Origin: Phyto melanocephala
Taxonomy: Eukaryota; Arthropoda; Insecta; Diptera; Rhinophoridae
Direction of reading: 5' to 3'
Assembly (NCBI GenBank): GCA_941918925.1
Contig: OW799235.1
Location: 37,718,701-37,782,700, forward strand
Length of the DNA stretch: 64,000 nt
Shown piece by piece: positions 12,396-25,045 of the stretch (positions are counted from its first letter, which is position 1; the number at the start of each line of letters is the position of its first letter). Position numbers and translations under genes: made by a program. The notes beneath the pieces are model-generated. The model saw only the letters and a program-made list of their open reading frames with translations. It searched no databases and had not been told where the DNA came from.

Positions 12396-13006
12396 CGTTA
12401 CAAAAAAGCGTTTCACCAAAAAACAAAGTGTGCAAAATTTCAGAGTCGTACATCCAATTTTGTTGCTTTTATGACGTTTTTGTTTTTAAATATACCGAAA
12501 AATACACTGTGCGGTAAAAATTTTCGTACATTTTGATCGATAACTCCTCTCCTAATGCATAGATTTAGATAATTTTCGGAGAGAGATATTGTTTTTACTC
12601 AGGAAATATATATTCGAAGTTTCATGAGTCTACGTTAATGCGTTTGGACACAATTCCATTTTATTCGGTGTTCGAGGGACACGGTTTTTTCGACCTACTC
12701 TTGCTTTTCGAGCTATAACTCTCTTCCTAATATTCCGATTTAGCCCATTTTCAATACCAAACAAACCTTGTCTATAAGAAAGATTCTGGCAAAATTTGAG
12801 CCCCCTAGCTTTTTCGGTGCGACCTCTATCGTGCTTTCAACAGACGGACAGACGGACAGACGGACGGACATAGCTAGATCGTCATCAAATCAAACCCTGA
12901 TTCAGAATATATATACTTTATGGGGTCTAAAATGGATATTTCGATGTGTTACAAACGGAATGACAAAATGAATATACCCCCACCATTTTTTTGGTGGCGG
13001 GTATAA

Positions 13007-16000
13007 TAACAAACAAATGCACATGTAACAATTAATTGTACTCACCTACATACTTATGGTTTATAAATGTACAAATCCATACAAATTGAAATAAACAAAC
13101 AAGAAAAGTTAATTGTTTAAAAGAAAATATTGGAGAAACATTTCTCAGGTTGTATTTCGTTAATATTATCATCATTTTTTTTTTTTAATTTTTGTACGTT
13201 TGGTTATTTCTGCTTGGGTTGATAAGTCTCTTATTTATGTGTGTTTGCTTTATTTGTATATCAAATGAGCTTTAACATTGTTGACTTTCTGAGTCCGCTA
13301 CTGTATTACGTTAATATGTATCTGTTGTTAAGCAACTCTGATTGGCCTTTAACCAGTTTTTGTTATTGTTGCTGTTCAATATCAAAATTTCGTTGCCGTA
13401 TTTTTTTATTTATTTTTTATTTTTCTAGATATCAGCGACAACACCAATATTATATTCATACCTTAAACACACAAAAACGCTATCGAATATTTATTATTAA
13501 GGGGTTCCTTTCAATGCTTTTGTTTATCGTATATTTTGTTATTATACGCTTATTTTTTTTTGTTTTTTTTAACATTTCATTATGGAGAAAATTTCGTTAA
13601 GGCCGTTCGTTGTTGATTTCTTTTTACTGTGTCTTTAAAGTAAAATTTGTTTAGTGGGCTATCTGTAGACTTAAAAAGTAATCACGTATTAAGTAACTGA
13701 GATACAAAACGTACACTAGAACATAGCTATAACAAGTATTTTTTAATTAAATACAAGTTTTCTGCAGCATGCTACAATTATGTCTTTTTTCAATTTGTAT
13801 CCGTATACGATTCCTTATTTTGTTTTTCTAAAAAAAAATTCTGATCTGCAATCAGATACACGCAATGGTTTTAAGCCGAACTGCATAACGATATAGGCAT
13901 TAAATTAGTCAATATTTCTTATAGAGTGACTTCGGTTATGTGGAACAATTTTTCAAAAAAATAAATATTAATTTGCAAGTCCCTCTTAAAATACATAAAG
14001 CATAATGCAAATCACTATGCATATGATATTACGATTTCAATTAATTTGCCCGGTGAGTGAAAACATACATATCTTTAACCACTTTTTTGTCGTCTAATAT
14101 TATAATATGATTCTGTGTATATTGATTATTATATTATGTTTGTATGGGATTATTCAATGATCGTATGGGGTTAATATAATGTATTTATGATAATATTACA
14201 CGATACTTAAATTGGCAAGAATAATACATTTAAATAATCACCTCAGCTCTTATTTTACTATGTGTGTAATGTCTAAGGTTTTAATTAAAAAATTGTTTAT
14301 ATTCAATTTAAATTAAATGGATGGGAGGTATATATCACGAGCTCGATTTCGAGCCAATAATAATCCCTATAAGATGAAATTTTAAGACCGGTTTCCGAAT
14401 AATTCTAAAACCTCGATTTTTATACTTGTTCGGTTTTTTCAATTAATTTGTTTTCGATATATCCGAGAAAACAGTTTTTATGTCGTGGATTATTCGACAA
14501 TTTTAAATAGTTTGGTGCGTTACAAAAATACAAAAATATATTTTGAACTTTCTTTAGAAATTTCTTTCGTCTCAAACACACTCGATAATTATGCAAATTT
14601 TCCTTCTTAGTTTTAGTTTCTTTAGTTTTTAAGTGTGTGTGTAACTAGTTACGTTTTTGGACAGTCATATTACTAGTGGTAACAAGACAGTAGCAAAAAT
14701 GATAGATTGGCCAAAATACAATAATAATAAGCTCTTACTAAATTTCATGTCATTATTTTTCTTTGGTAATATAAATATTTGATAAAAACTAAATTTTTGT
14801 ATAAATCTGTAAAAGATACTAATATACAACTATATAATACACACAAACATTTTTTATAAAAAAGATTTTTTCATGTGTTTCAATTTGATAAAACAAAAAT
14901 TCACACTCTTAAAACAAATCCAAACGCTGTATATCGATATATATATTTACTTTTCCTAGAGATATATCCCTTAAAAGAATATGAGATTATTTGAATAAAA
15001 AGTTTTATTCGTAAGTCTTGTATAAAATGGAAATGTTACTTATTCTTGAATTCGTTGTTGATTATTATGCACTCTGTTTGTTAGAATTCAGTTAAACTTT
15101 AAAATACAGATCATGTAAGAAGAAGAAGAAGAAGAAGCAACATTGCACATTTTCTGTCCTGCTTAATATTTCAGCAATAGAAAATAAAAAGAAACAATAT
15201 ATTTCAATTACATTTTTTAAAACTGATATCTACCAAATTTTTTAAAAATATATGAAAAATCGTTCGTAACCCACGCAAATGCTTACCAAAGAAAATTTTT
15301 GAACCAGCATTGATAAAAAAAATTTACGTTAAGTTAGGAAAATAATGTATTATGCAAAGCTTAAAAGCAAGCTAATTTCGTTATACCGAGCGTTGACTGT
15401 TATCCGTTTCATACAATTGTAGAGTCTTGTAATTAAAAAAAAAATATTGAATTACTTCCTGGGTCTATTTAACCTTCAATAATACTGATTACATACATAC
15501 ATATTGCAGCCCATATACACACATTCATAAATACATTATGTAAACACATTACAAAAAAAGATATAATGCCTAAAATATTTAATTGAAGTTTTAAGAACTT
15601 CTCTCAGAAGGAATAATAAAATTTTGTTTTTAAGTTGAAGTGGTCACGGTAGGATTTAAAGTCTCTATAATTTGATTTGTGTAGTTTTATAAATTTCTAT
15701 AAATTTATAAATTTAGTTGAACTGCAAGTCTTTAACCATTTGATATTTGGTATTCAAATTATATCAATTGAAAGTATAACTGAATACGTTCTTAAAAAAT
15801 TTCATTATGAATAATCTTAAAGAATAACTGCCCTATTGATAAAAAAATTTTAAAATTAATTAAAGGCTTATACGACAAATATTGTACAGAAATTTGTCAA
15901 ATAAGCATTCACTTAATCTGAAATATTTTCTATGAATGTGACAGTGATTTTTTATTTCTATTTAAGTATATTTCGCTACAACATATTGGTTTTAAAATAA

Positions 16001-16569
16001 CACAGTTTAATACGTAAACAATTACGGAGTTCTGATGATTGGTTCTGGTAGAGGAGACAAAACAAAAACATATGTATGTGTGTCGGCGTTTTGAAAGATC
16101 ACATCGGAGTTTTATTTAAGAGCCTTCTAAATTTGCCCAACTTTGACCTCTTCTTGCAATATATCGGCATATACAATTATGTTTTCTTTACATCTGAGGT
16201 ATATGGAATGTTAAGCAACTTTGTAGAAAATGTTATGGCAAATATTTTTGTAGAACATATTTACCCTCTAACTCCCCTTCAGAACAACATCTTGTGGCTT
16301 TAATCTATCAAAAAACTCCGAAAAAGGCGAAGGGCAAGGATGGAATATTCTACAGAAATTTTTGCCATAAAATGTTATATATGTAAGTTGAGACCCTCCA
16401 AAGCTCAAAACTTAACACAAACACCAAAAACCAATCAAATTAAAGATTGTCCATTAAGTGTTTTTTTTTTGTTATTATTTAGAATAAGTAAAATAAAGTC
16501 TTTCAAACATTGATATTTTAGGGTTAAATAAAAATGCTTTTAATTGCAAATACACAAAAAGACATAAAT
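13007..16569. other. AT-rich stretch, no gene
   Basis: No recognisable coding. The 119-codon frame at 13241-13600 is hydrophobic, low-complexity translation of T-rich DNA. A short (AGA)n microsatellite lies at 15117-15137. Confidence 0.6.
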
Positions 16570-16886
16570 AAGTTGCTTTTCTTTTAAATCACTTTCTTTT
16601 TCACTCTTGGTAAATCGTCACCATTATCGAACAATATCTAACATAAATCTGTTATAAGGGACAAATCTCTTGCCTTTATATCGTTCTACTATAGAAAGAC
16701 ATAACTGATGAACACGTTCACCATGTTCAGCAGATTCCGTTGAAAACTGATTTTCACAAAGTCCATATGTGAGTTCAAAAAGTGGATTTTAGTTTACATG
16801 TGAATTCCTAATTTTTCGATCCCTTCTGGCATGATATGTTTGAGCAGATGGAGATCGACATTTGATGTAACGTCACACGTATATTT
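16570..16886 (-). pseudogene. Relic of an arthropod repeat-associated protein (HGER-motif family), copy 1
   Basis: Read on the minus strand: NVDLHLLKHIMPEGIEKLGI, TKIHFLNSHMDF, a frame change, then ENQFSTESAEHGERVHQ, then LSIVERYKGKR and NRFMLDIVR, followed by two stops and a short tail. The pattern (F-L-x-S-H-x-D-F, then EHGER-H-Q, then ERY-GK) is one I recognise from uncharacterised proteins repeated many times in arthropod genomes. I cannot name a function. A second, different copy lies at 62234-62646. Stops and a frameshift show it is dead. Confidence 0.55.
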
Positions 16887-17294
16887 TATTTTTTTGTCTC
16901 CTCTAAAAGAATAATCATCGGAACCCAGGAATTAAAAAAAAAAAAATGATTTTGTTATACAGGGATTATATTGTTCGCATAGGGAAACGAAATAAAGTGT
17001 GTCTCGTTTACTGCTCATTGTGTCAACAGAAAAGCGACTTCCATTTCTGAATTCCATCCACATATTTTTTCGACGACGATTTCTGAGACTTCTAATATTT
17101 AACGTCAATCTGGTATTTGTGCCCATCTAAACATTCTTGGAAATCATAATATACAATTCGAACAGAAAAAATATTTTTAATGGATCAGAAATATTTGGTA
17201 TTAAAAATTGACAAAATTGAAATAACGAATAAAAAGTTATGCACTGAAATACGAATGCGCATAAAAGTAAGCCATTAAAATTGTATATGTATAT

Positions 17295-18138
17295 CAGGGT
17301 TGCAAAAGTTGGTACAACTGTACTTTTTTTGGTACAATTTAAACCTCAAAAGTACAATGGTACACCAATTACCCATTTGGTACAATTTACTAAGTTTCTC
17401 ATTTTATGTTAACGAATAGCATAGTGTCACTTCTAATAAATTTTTTTCCAAACGAATACAAAAATTTTGTCTCAATTAATACACAGTTTAGATCCCTGGC
17501 GGATATAGAAGTATTAAAAGATTTTAAAAATAAAAGTATATGCAACTTTCGGGCTAAAGTTTCTGAAATGAAAAACCAATTGAATGAATTAATGTTTCCG
17601 GGACTTTCAAGAGTTGTAGGTGGGATATTATCAGTTCCACATTCGCAGACGATTTTTTCCTTCCAAAATATTATTAAAACGGAAGAACGAAATAGGCTTT
17701 ATGTGCCTACAGTTTCCGGTCTTATACAGACAAAAGATTTGTTAAGGTCATCAAATTCTTGTTGTTTTAGTTTCAAAATACCAAATAATTTGTTATCAAA
17801 ACCAATTTGATCTCATGAATATATCGGTAGACTTTTTATGTAATTTATTTTATGTTTGAATATGAACATATATATGTATACATATATCTTAGTGCAGTTT
17901 CTATTTTTTAAAGATATACTTTTAAAGTATAAATGAATTTTTAAGAACAAATGTTAATTTTAATATTACAAAAATGAATTTTTATGTACAATTGTATGTT
18001 ATGTTTATGTTTTTTTCTGACTTTTATTTAAAATAAAAAAAATTTTTTAAATAAAATTTTTTGGTACAATTGGGGTCGAAAAAGTACAATTTTATGAGCT
18101 TCTTGGTACAATTTTGATGTTCTCATTTTGCAACCCTG
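17295..18138 (+). mobile_element. Non-autonomous hAT element, 844 bp
   Basis: Perfect 13-bp inverted ends CAGGGTTGCAAAA (17295-17307 and 18126-18138). They are flanked by a perfect 8-bp duplication ATGTATAT (17287-17294 and 18139-18146). GGTACAAT boxes repeat close to both ends (about 17311, 17331, 17379, 18063 and 18105). It carries a transposase C-terminal fragment at 17406-17810. Confidence 0.94.
17406..17810 (+). pseudogene. hAT transposase C-terminal fragment (134 codons)
   Basis: The open frame includes FPGLSRVVGGILSVPHSQ, then IIKTEERNRLYVPTVSGLIQ, then TKDLLRSSN and CFSFKIPNNLL. This is the hAT C-terminal dimerisation region, but the conserved NA-ER-FS block after VPHS is largely missing. 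The catalytic domain and zinc finger are absent. It is uninterrupted, so a short protein is possible, but it is best read as a leftover within a deletion derivative that moves with help from elsewhere. The start codon is arbitrary. Confidence 0.75.
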
Positions 18139-18146
18139 ATGTATAT

Positions 18147-20542
18147 TGCCCTTATAATAAAATTTATTTTTTTTTTAATTTGTTATATATCGTACATTGC
18201 AAAATTATTTTGTAGATAAAAATTTGTGAACATTTTTTCGCAGTGTTTTCTTTGTTCTATTTTAAAGTTAAACCCAATAGAAATTAATATACGGTGCTAT
18301 AGATTGTAGATGCCCGTACAAAGCTTATTTTTAAAATTTTATATTTTGCATATAAACATAGATTTTTAATGTATATTGGACTCTCTTGTGAGACAATATC
18401 AGCATTTAATTTATCAGAAGAGACACATATGTACAACTAATTTATCGCCCACCTCCACATTAAAGGCTTTAAATTATTATGGGATACTGAACTTGAGATA
18501 AATGGAAGATATATAAGTATGGCACTCCCGTTTTTACTCGTACCTACTCAAGCCTACTTTAAAGTTTGAATTCATTGCAGCAAAACTTTCACAAATTTTA
18601 AGAAATCTAATCAATAAGGTGGCGTATACGGAAAACATAATTTAATTTATGTACATATCCCATTGTAGATGCGATTGGAAAATAAAAATTTTTGGGAGTC
18701 TAAATTGCTAAGTTTCCAAAGCGAAATTTTTAAAATATTTCTGATAAACTGAAAGAACATATAACATATAAGTCCGTGAAATATGTGGAGACTTAAAAAC
18801 GTTAATTTTAACGCTCACATGGACGAGCAGTCGGTTATAAATAAATCGACTTTTCTACGTATAGGGATTCAGAATAGAAGTATGTACTTTATGGGGTCGA
18901 AAATAAATAGTAAAGAAATATACAAACGGAATGGCAAACTTATATATGTATGTATACTAAAGAGCGGCACAAACATTAGAGTGCAGAAAAATGTAATTAA
19001 TTATTTAAGTTTTTATTACGCGTATCCCGAATTGATTTAAATTTATTATTTAGGTGGCATCTTTTACATTTGATTTAAAATATTTATATTAAATTATTGT
19101 ATATAATGAGTAGTAACTAGCACATGTTGAATTCATGTGTATGTAAGTATGTGTATACTCATTATTTTTTATCATTTTTAATTTCGTTTCAATTAAATTT
19201 GTTTTTCAATTTCCTTACGGTTTGCACATTAACAAAAAAAAAAAAAAAATTATAAAACAGAAATAAAATTTACATACATGAAGGAATAATCGACATCAAA
19301 ATTCAAAATGTATTAACCAGCGTACATACATAAATCAAACATTAATTTTTGTTAATCGTCAATGTTTACTTTAAGCAGCCAGAGGCTACTTTCACATTCA
19401 GTTACAGTACGGCTACAAAATCGAAATTTTATTTTGATTATTTTAGATACATTTCAGTTTCAATGCCAAATGAAGGAAAAAGTGTTTTCTTTTTATCTTT
19501 TTTTTTTCAAGTTTTCTCATTGTTGTTGTTATTCGTTGGGTTCAGTTCAATTTAGAAATAAAAAATTGAAATTCAAAAACAAACAAAAAAAAATTAAAAA
19601 TTTAGATCTTGTTTACAATCGAATGTTTTTATTTTTACATACAAATTGAAACAAAACATAAGTCCTTGAAAATATTTTACATTTTGTTTACATCATTAAA
19701 AACGAAATCCAAACAAAACAGAACAGAACACTACCAGAAATATTCATTTAAATTAAACTAAACAAAACTAAATATAAAATTAATTCGTTTATTATCGAAA
19801 GTTCATTTTCAATAATTATTATTAATAAATCAAATATTGTTTAATAATCTTTGTTGTTGTTTTTTTTACTTTCGGTATTGTTTGAATAACTCTAAAAAGA
19901 ATTTAACCCTTAAAAGATCTGGGATTTTATACATTAAAACACTTTCCATGAGTTTAATTACAAATATAATTTTAAATTAATGAAAATTATATAAATGTAT
20001 TTATTAATGTTCTGCGCGATTAAAAATTTCAAATTGATGAAAACTTTTGTATAATTTTAGCATTTTGGAGCTCACCGCTACATTGTAAGTAGCAACATAT
20101 AAATTTGTACTAAATATATGTATGTATGTATGTATATGTATTTATATTCTTTGATAAGTAAGTAGTTGTTATAAATAACACTCATTTATAATTGAAATGT
20201 GTTTCGAACTATTTAGGAGTTTAATTTTCTCATCGACATTAGCAGAATCACCATCGCAGCTATTTATTAACAAGGGTATTATTTCGAGTACTAGCTACTC
20301 ACAGTGGAGCAGACACAAAATATTGTGGAAAGAAATAAAAGTCTGTTGTTTGGCTACAGTTCATTTAATTGTTTTAAAGTGTAATTCAAAAGATTTGTTT
20401 GATGTTTAATTAAAAATAAAACAAGGACAAAGAGATTAAAATAACAAACTCTTAATATTTACAAAAAAATTATTATTATCTTTATCATTTTGGAGAGCAG
20501 AAAAATCGGTATATGTATATTTGAGTTTTATTGTTATGTACA
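18147..20542. other. AT-rich stretch with a Helentron-like fragment near 18750-18950
   Basis: Around 18820-18940 the family B 3' block is recognisable: AAATCGACTTTTC, ATGTACTTTATGGGGTCGAA and ACAAACGGAATGGCAAAC. The rest is featureless, with a TATG microsatellite near 20115-20140. Short frames at 19349-19649 and 20197-20409 show no domains. Confidence 0.5.
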
Positions 20543-20544
20543 TA

Positions 20545-22158
20545 CAGTGGTGGCCACGAATTTAAGACACGACATGTAATGAGCTTAGTTATGATAATTT
20601 TTTCAACCCTGCAATATCAAATTAGATCTAGTTAATTTTTTAATTTACCCTGTAATGTTAAGAAAAATTACCGTTATTTAGTTTTGTTTGTCTTTTTATT
20701 TTTTTGCGATTTTTATTACATTATTGTAAAAACGTGTATTTGAAGCTGGCCAAGAATTTAAAACATTTTAAAAATATTTGGTTATTAAGTGATTTTTTGG
20801 TGTTGTTTGAAGTTACAGGGTGAGTAATGAATGCTTTATTCCATTTTATGTTGGGATACATTAAAATATTTAGTTAGAAATGGCCAGAGGTACTTGAAGT
20901 TCGGATGCCGAGCGAAAACTGATCCACAACTGAAAACTGATGAAAAAACAGTAATGGACATTTCCAAGCTTATTAAATGTTCCAGATCCAAGATTTACAA
21001 CGCACTGGAATAGATCAAGCAACATGGTACCACCAAAAATGAAAAACAGCACCCTAGAGCCCAAAAAACTACACCAGGGAGAATAGCTTTATTTATAAAG
21101 CATCTGTTAAAGATCTTTTTAAGAGCTCAAGTAAAATTAAAAACGAGATTTCATCTGATTTTGGTATTAATATATCGTCCAGGACAATAAGAAGACGTTT
21201 GAATGAGAAAAACTTACGTGGGTGTATTGCACAACGTAAACCACTTGTGTCAAAAAAAAAAATTTAATCCAGACTAGCTTTTTGAAGAGAACATCTCAAT
21301 TGACCGATGACATTTTAGAAAAATATACTTTGGGGCGACGAGTCGAAGTTTTACCGCTTTGGTTTTGATGGAATACAGTACATATGGCGTCCTCTAAGCC
21401 TAGAGTATCACCCAAAGTACACCCTTAAAACGGTTAAGCACGGTGGTGGCAATGAGATGGTGTGGGCATCATTTTCCTGGCATGGTGTAGGTCCCATTTA
21501 CAAGATTACCACTAAAATGGACCAGCATATTTAAAAAAACATACTGACAAGCATTATGATACCATTCGCTGAAGACACCATGCCTCTAATATGGAAATTT
21601 ATGCATGATAATGACCCTAAGCACACTTCACGCCTAGTAAAGAGTTGCTTAGAGGAAAACAATATTACAGTTCTGAAGTGGCCAGCGCAATCCCCGGATC
21701 TCAATCCAATTGAGAACTTGTGCAATGATGTTGAGGAGCATGTACGAGCAGTAAAGCCAAAAAAATTTATCAATTTATGGGAAGAAATCCAAAAATCTTG
21801 GTAGCCATTACAAACGAACGTTGTATGGCCTTAGTTGAAAGTTTACCCAGGAGGTGCGCTGCTGTGATCCAAAATAAACAATTTCCTACCAAATACTAAT
21901 ATTGTTCTATGAAGCTGAGCTTTACTTTAGTGAATTAACTTTAATTTTGCTTATGTCCTAAAAACTTGTATTAATCTGTAAAATATGTAAATAAAAAGTT
22001 CTAACAAAATATAGGTAACAAACTATTGTTAAATTTTTTTCATAACAATACTAGGAACTTTGAAAAATAATATGGATCTAAAATTTTTTCGATAAGATGT
22101 AAAAATTATAAAAAATATATAAGAGAAATGTCGTGTCTTAAATTCGTGGCCACCACTG
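20545..22158 (+). mobile_element. Tc1-like transposon, full length but inactive
   Basis: Perfect 31-bp inverted ends beginning CAGTGGTGGCCACGAATTTA (20545-20575 and 22128-22158), flanked by TA on both sides. A second, inner copy of the end motif appears near 20744-20766 (GCTGGCCAAGAATTTAAAAC). A weaker one lies near 21950-21975 on the other strand, suggesting an IR/DR arrangement. The inside is a broken DD34E transposase. Confidence 0.92.
20831..21903 (+). pseudogene. Broken Tc1-like DD34E transposase
   Basis: The N-terminal helix-turn-helix part (DISKLIKCSRSKIYNALE) is followed by a stop at 21011. In another frame come SSRTIRRRLNEKNLRG, WGDESKFYRFGFDG (first catalytic D), YHPKYTLKTVKHGGGNEMVW, SFSWHGVGPI, then HDNDPKHTSRLVKS (second D) and WPAQSPDLNPIENL (catalytic E). 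I count 34 residues between second D and E, the Tc1 spacing. Several stops (near 21011, 21265, 21285 and 21532) and frame changes inactivate it; the longest uninterrupted piece is 21556-21804. Confidence 0.88.
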
Positions 22159-22238
22159 TATATGGTATAACTTAAAAGTTATGGTCGGAGGCAAAGTTAT
22201 AGGCGAAAATATTTTTGAAAAATATATATATATATACC

Positions 22239-24085
22239 ATGTGACCATTCAAATAGGTACGTACCATCTTTATAATTATAAAAAATAAAAATTGTTTTAA
22301 TTTTATGTCCACTGAAATTGATTTTAAGTACATTTTTATAATTCAAAGTCTAAAAATCATAAAAAGAAATTTTTATTTTAAAATAAAAAATAATCTACAA
22401 TAAAAAACAGACGAAATTCACTTGGTCATTAAAATAGGTACTTAAAGGAAATGTGGAAAATTAAAGAATTTTTTAGTCACTAATAAAGATTTATTGCATC
22501 AGTAACCACTATGTCCACCATTATTATACCCTTCACCTGTGGTGCACAGGGGTATATATAGATTTGTCCGTTTGTAATTTCTATAATTTTCATTTCCGAC
22601 CCCAAAAAGTGTATATTTTCTGAAAGCTTATGAATAGAGGAGTCGATTAAGCCCAGACCGTCTGCCCGTCTGTCCGTGTGTTGGTTGAAATCAACTTTTA
22701 GAAGCAATTATATGTTCCTCAGATATGGTATCAATCTCTTGGAAATATCCGGGAATGAATTGCTATTGAAATTCAGCATAATCGCCCGATAACTTTCTGA
22801 GATACGAGCAAAAATCCACGGCTACCTCGTTTTTTTCACAATTACAACAACAACATACATATATACAAGTTAAAGTAAACGTGGCATCGAATCCCATCTG
22901 AGCCAAAAAATTTGTTCTTGTTTTATATTTTATTTAAATTTTTTTATATATTTATTTTTATTTATTTTTTGTTGTTTTTTGTTTGTTTTTAATATATTTT
23001 TTTGTAATTTTTTTTAGAAACACATACGTAATTTCAATTTATAATTTTCCAATGGTATGTTTTTTATATGTACATATGTATGTATTTCATATGACATGGA
23101 TGGTGATACAAACAATTGTTATTGCATGACTACACGTTGTGAAGGGTATATAAGATTCGGCACGGCCGAATATAGCAGTGTTACTTGTTTTTTATAACTT
23201 TATCTAATCTGTTGGGCATAGAAGAGATTACCTTGCGGCAGGTCTCAAGAGGAGTGTCAGACCACATTTCGTTTACTTTTTGCCACAACTGAGTCTAGTT
23301 TTGAATATTTTGTTTTATAAGTCTAACTTTAAGATCTGCCCAAAGATTCTGGTGATTGACTTGGCCTCTCCATAACACTAACTTTATTTTGCTAAAATAT
23401 CCACTTACTAACTTAGAAGAGTGTTTCAAGCTGTTAACTTGCTGGAAAGACCAACGTCATGGTATATACTCCTCAGCATAAGGCAACACAACATTTTCCT
23501 AAATATTTCTGTACCCTTCCTTGGTCAAAAATATCTCAAAATCATGATGTTGCCGCCACCATGTTTTATTGTTTTTTGAGTGTATCGTGGGTTGAATTCT
23601 TGACTTTTTGGTCTTCTCACATTCCGCCCAGCATCGTTTCCAAACAAATTGATTTTAGTTTCATCATTCCAGAGTATGTTTTTAATTTTTTCATCGCGCC
23701 ACGCCTTACTATTGTGTTTCGGGGCTTAAGGTCACTGACAACAAAATTTTTAGACTGTCCAATAGAATCGGCTATAAATTTATTGGATTTATTCTGTTCC
23801 CGAGGCTTTTTAACTAGTCTCCTCTCTTCCTTTGTGCAATGCTGTGCTCGATCATTGATGTCAGTATTGATATTAGATTGTTATTGTATAACAATTAGAT
23901 AACCAACCTTGAAATGTTCAGTTCGACCTTAATTTTGGAATATGCGAAAATATTTAGCAAAGTACCTACTTTATTGGCCACAAGATTTTTCTTATGTTTA
24001 ATGAATAATGGGTTTCAATTTTTTTTTCAAATCTTTCTAATATAGGTATTGAAAAAAAATGCTTGGCCAGTAGATTATAGTATGC
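22239..24085 (-). mobile_element. Second Tc1-like relic, interrupted by a Helentron-like insertion
   Basis: On the minus strand, pieces of a Tc1 transposase are readable. About 23640-23530 gives WNDETKINLFGNDAGRNVRR, NPRYTQKTIKHGGGNIM. About 23390-23220 gives WGQ-LK-like and KCGLTLL blocks that match the region after the catalytic E. Possible ends share an AATAGGTAC core: 22422-22450 on the left, and 23960-23990 inverted on the right, with outer copies near 22239 and 24050-24085. Multiple stops. The element at 22524-23188 splits its 3' portion. Boundaries are approximate. Confidence 0.6.
22524..23188 (+). mobile_element. Helentron/DINE-1-like element, family B, plus orientation
   Basis: The left end is TTATACCCTTCACCTGTGG. 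The right end has a GAAGGGTATATAAGATTC motif, the hairpin ATTCGGC-AC-GGCCGAAT (near 23154-23171) and a tail ending TTACTTGTT. The interior shares TTTCCGACCCCA, AGTCGATTAAGCCCAGACCG and GGTTGAAATCAACTTTTAGA with other family B copies, and lacks the 288-bp repeats of family A. It sits in a T-rich site inside the Tc1-like relic, consistent with the TT preference reported for Helentrons. Confidence 0.7.
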
Positions 24086-24424
24086 CTTGAGAAATAGATT
24101 CAAGATTAACCTACTGTTCCTTTAAAAAATAAAACGAACTACGATTGTTAATTGATATTCAAAACAAAAACAATTTTTTAAAATTAGTTTCAGAAATAAC
24201 GTACGAGAGATATTTTTAGTTTTATAAGAATAAAAAAACGAAGGGGTCTATATTTTTATGATTACAAAACAATGGGAGACTTTTAAGGCCCATACAATTA
24301 TCGAAAGAGTTAATTGTTGCCACTAACGTAGTTAAAATTTTTTTCATGGAGGTGGCAAAAATAAAAAAAAAAATGATATCTGTGTATTAAATTAAATTCA
24401 AATTTTATCAAATTCTAAGCGGAG

Positions 24425-24800
24425 GAATTGCACCCCACCATTCAAAATCAATCATCAAAAAATTCTAAAATTTATCGGTTTAGTGCGTATTTTGCGCTTG
24501 TAGCTCATTGAACCTTATTTATTAAAAAGTGAAGCCGAAGCTGGCGTTAATATCAATTCAGATCACTACCGCACCATGACCAATGATCCTTTGTTAAAGA
24601 ATATGGATGACATTGATTTTGTAAGAGTTGGCTTTAAAAGAATGGCGCTACATGCGATATGACAACCGCAAAGATCAATTTGATAAAATTAAAATTTCGT
24701 GATAAATTAATTTAGAGAAATAGAGCTGCCAAATCGTGTTTCAGCCGTACAGTTTGACACTTGTCGAAAAAGTAGCCAATAATTTTATCTCCATAGTGTG
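24425..24800 (+). pseudogene. mariner-type transposase relic
   Basis: Frame pieces LIEPYLLKSEAEAGVNINSD, HYRTMTND, then after frame changes a WL-KNGATCDM-TTAKINL block and a RAAKSC block. These follow the order of mariner-type transposases (IGPYFF, NGDRYR-M, WFQQDGATCHT, WPPRSCDLTP). Stops and indels throughout; no ends were found. Confidence 0.6.
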
Positions 24801-24904
24801 CTTCGTCAAGAACAGCTTTAGTGGTCCAAATTTGTCTTGTGTAATTTACACAGTTGCAAGTTCAATCGGCTTTAAAAAAATACCTTATAATTTCTCATAT
24901 TATT

Positions 24905-24945
24905 CGCCATTTGGTACGCCTAAGTATAGCAGCTTTACTTGTTGT
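24905..24945 (+). repeat. Degraded Helentron-like terminal hairpin
   Basis: TATTCGCCATTTGGTACGCC, then AAGTATAGCAGCTTTACTTG resembles the decayed hairpin and tail of the family. It lies about 100 bp left of the next well-preserved copy. Confidence 0.4.
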
Positions 24946-25045
24946 TGTTTAATTGCTACATACAGTTTAAAAAAACCAAAAACTAAAATTTTTCTTAAAA
25001 AGACTTACCTGGCAAACAAATATAAGTAGATAAGATTAAAAAAAA

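Larger units (their letters stand above)
10325..13006 (-). mobile_element. Helentron/DINE-1-like element, family A copy 1
   Basis: The left end is ACAAGTAAGAGCACTATATT, followed by a perfect hairpin (ATTCGGC-TGT-GCCGAAT, 10342-10358), then TATACCCACCACCAA. The right end is a near inverted copy, ending GGTGGCGGGTATAA. Between them lie an embedded mariner derivative (10469-11075), about 4.5 copies of a roughly 288-bp unit, and a 3' block with GACGGACAGACGGAC and ATATATACTTTATGGGGTC. Subterminal inverted repeats, central tandem repeats, and a terminal hairpin followed by a CTTACTTGTT tail on the minus strand are what is described for non-autonomous Helentrons (DINE-1 type). The class is inferred from structure; the repeat itself is certain, with copies at 25046 and 37091. 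Confidence 0.72.

Noticed and set aside
12354..12971. Open frames in the family A element (same frame recurs at 39162-39344)
   Set aside because: Repeat sequence read through; not conserved as coding between copies.
13241..13600. 119-codon open frame
   Set aside because: Hydrophobic, low-complexity translation of T-rich DNA; no domain.
21531..21773. Minus-strand open frame
   Set aside because: Shadow of the Tc1-like transposase on plus.
23459..23902. 147-codon plus-strand open frame
   Set aside because: It is the opposite strand of the Tc1-like transposase relic, whose motifs read clearly on minus.
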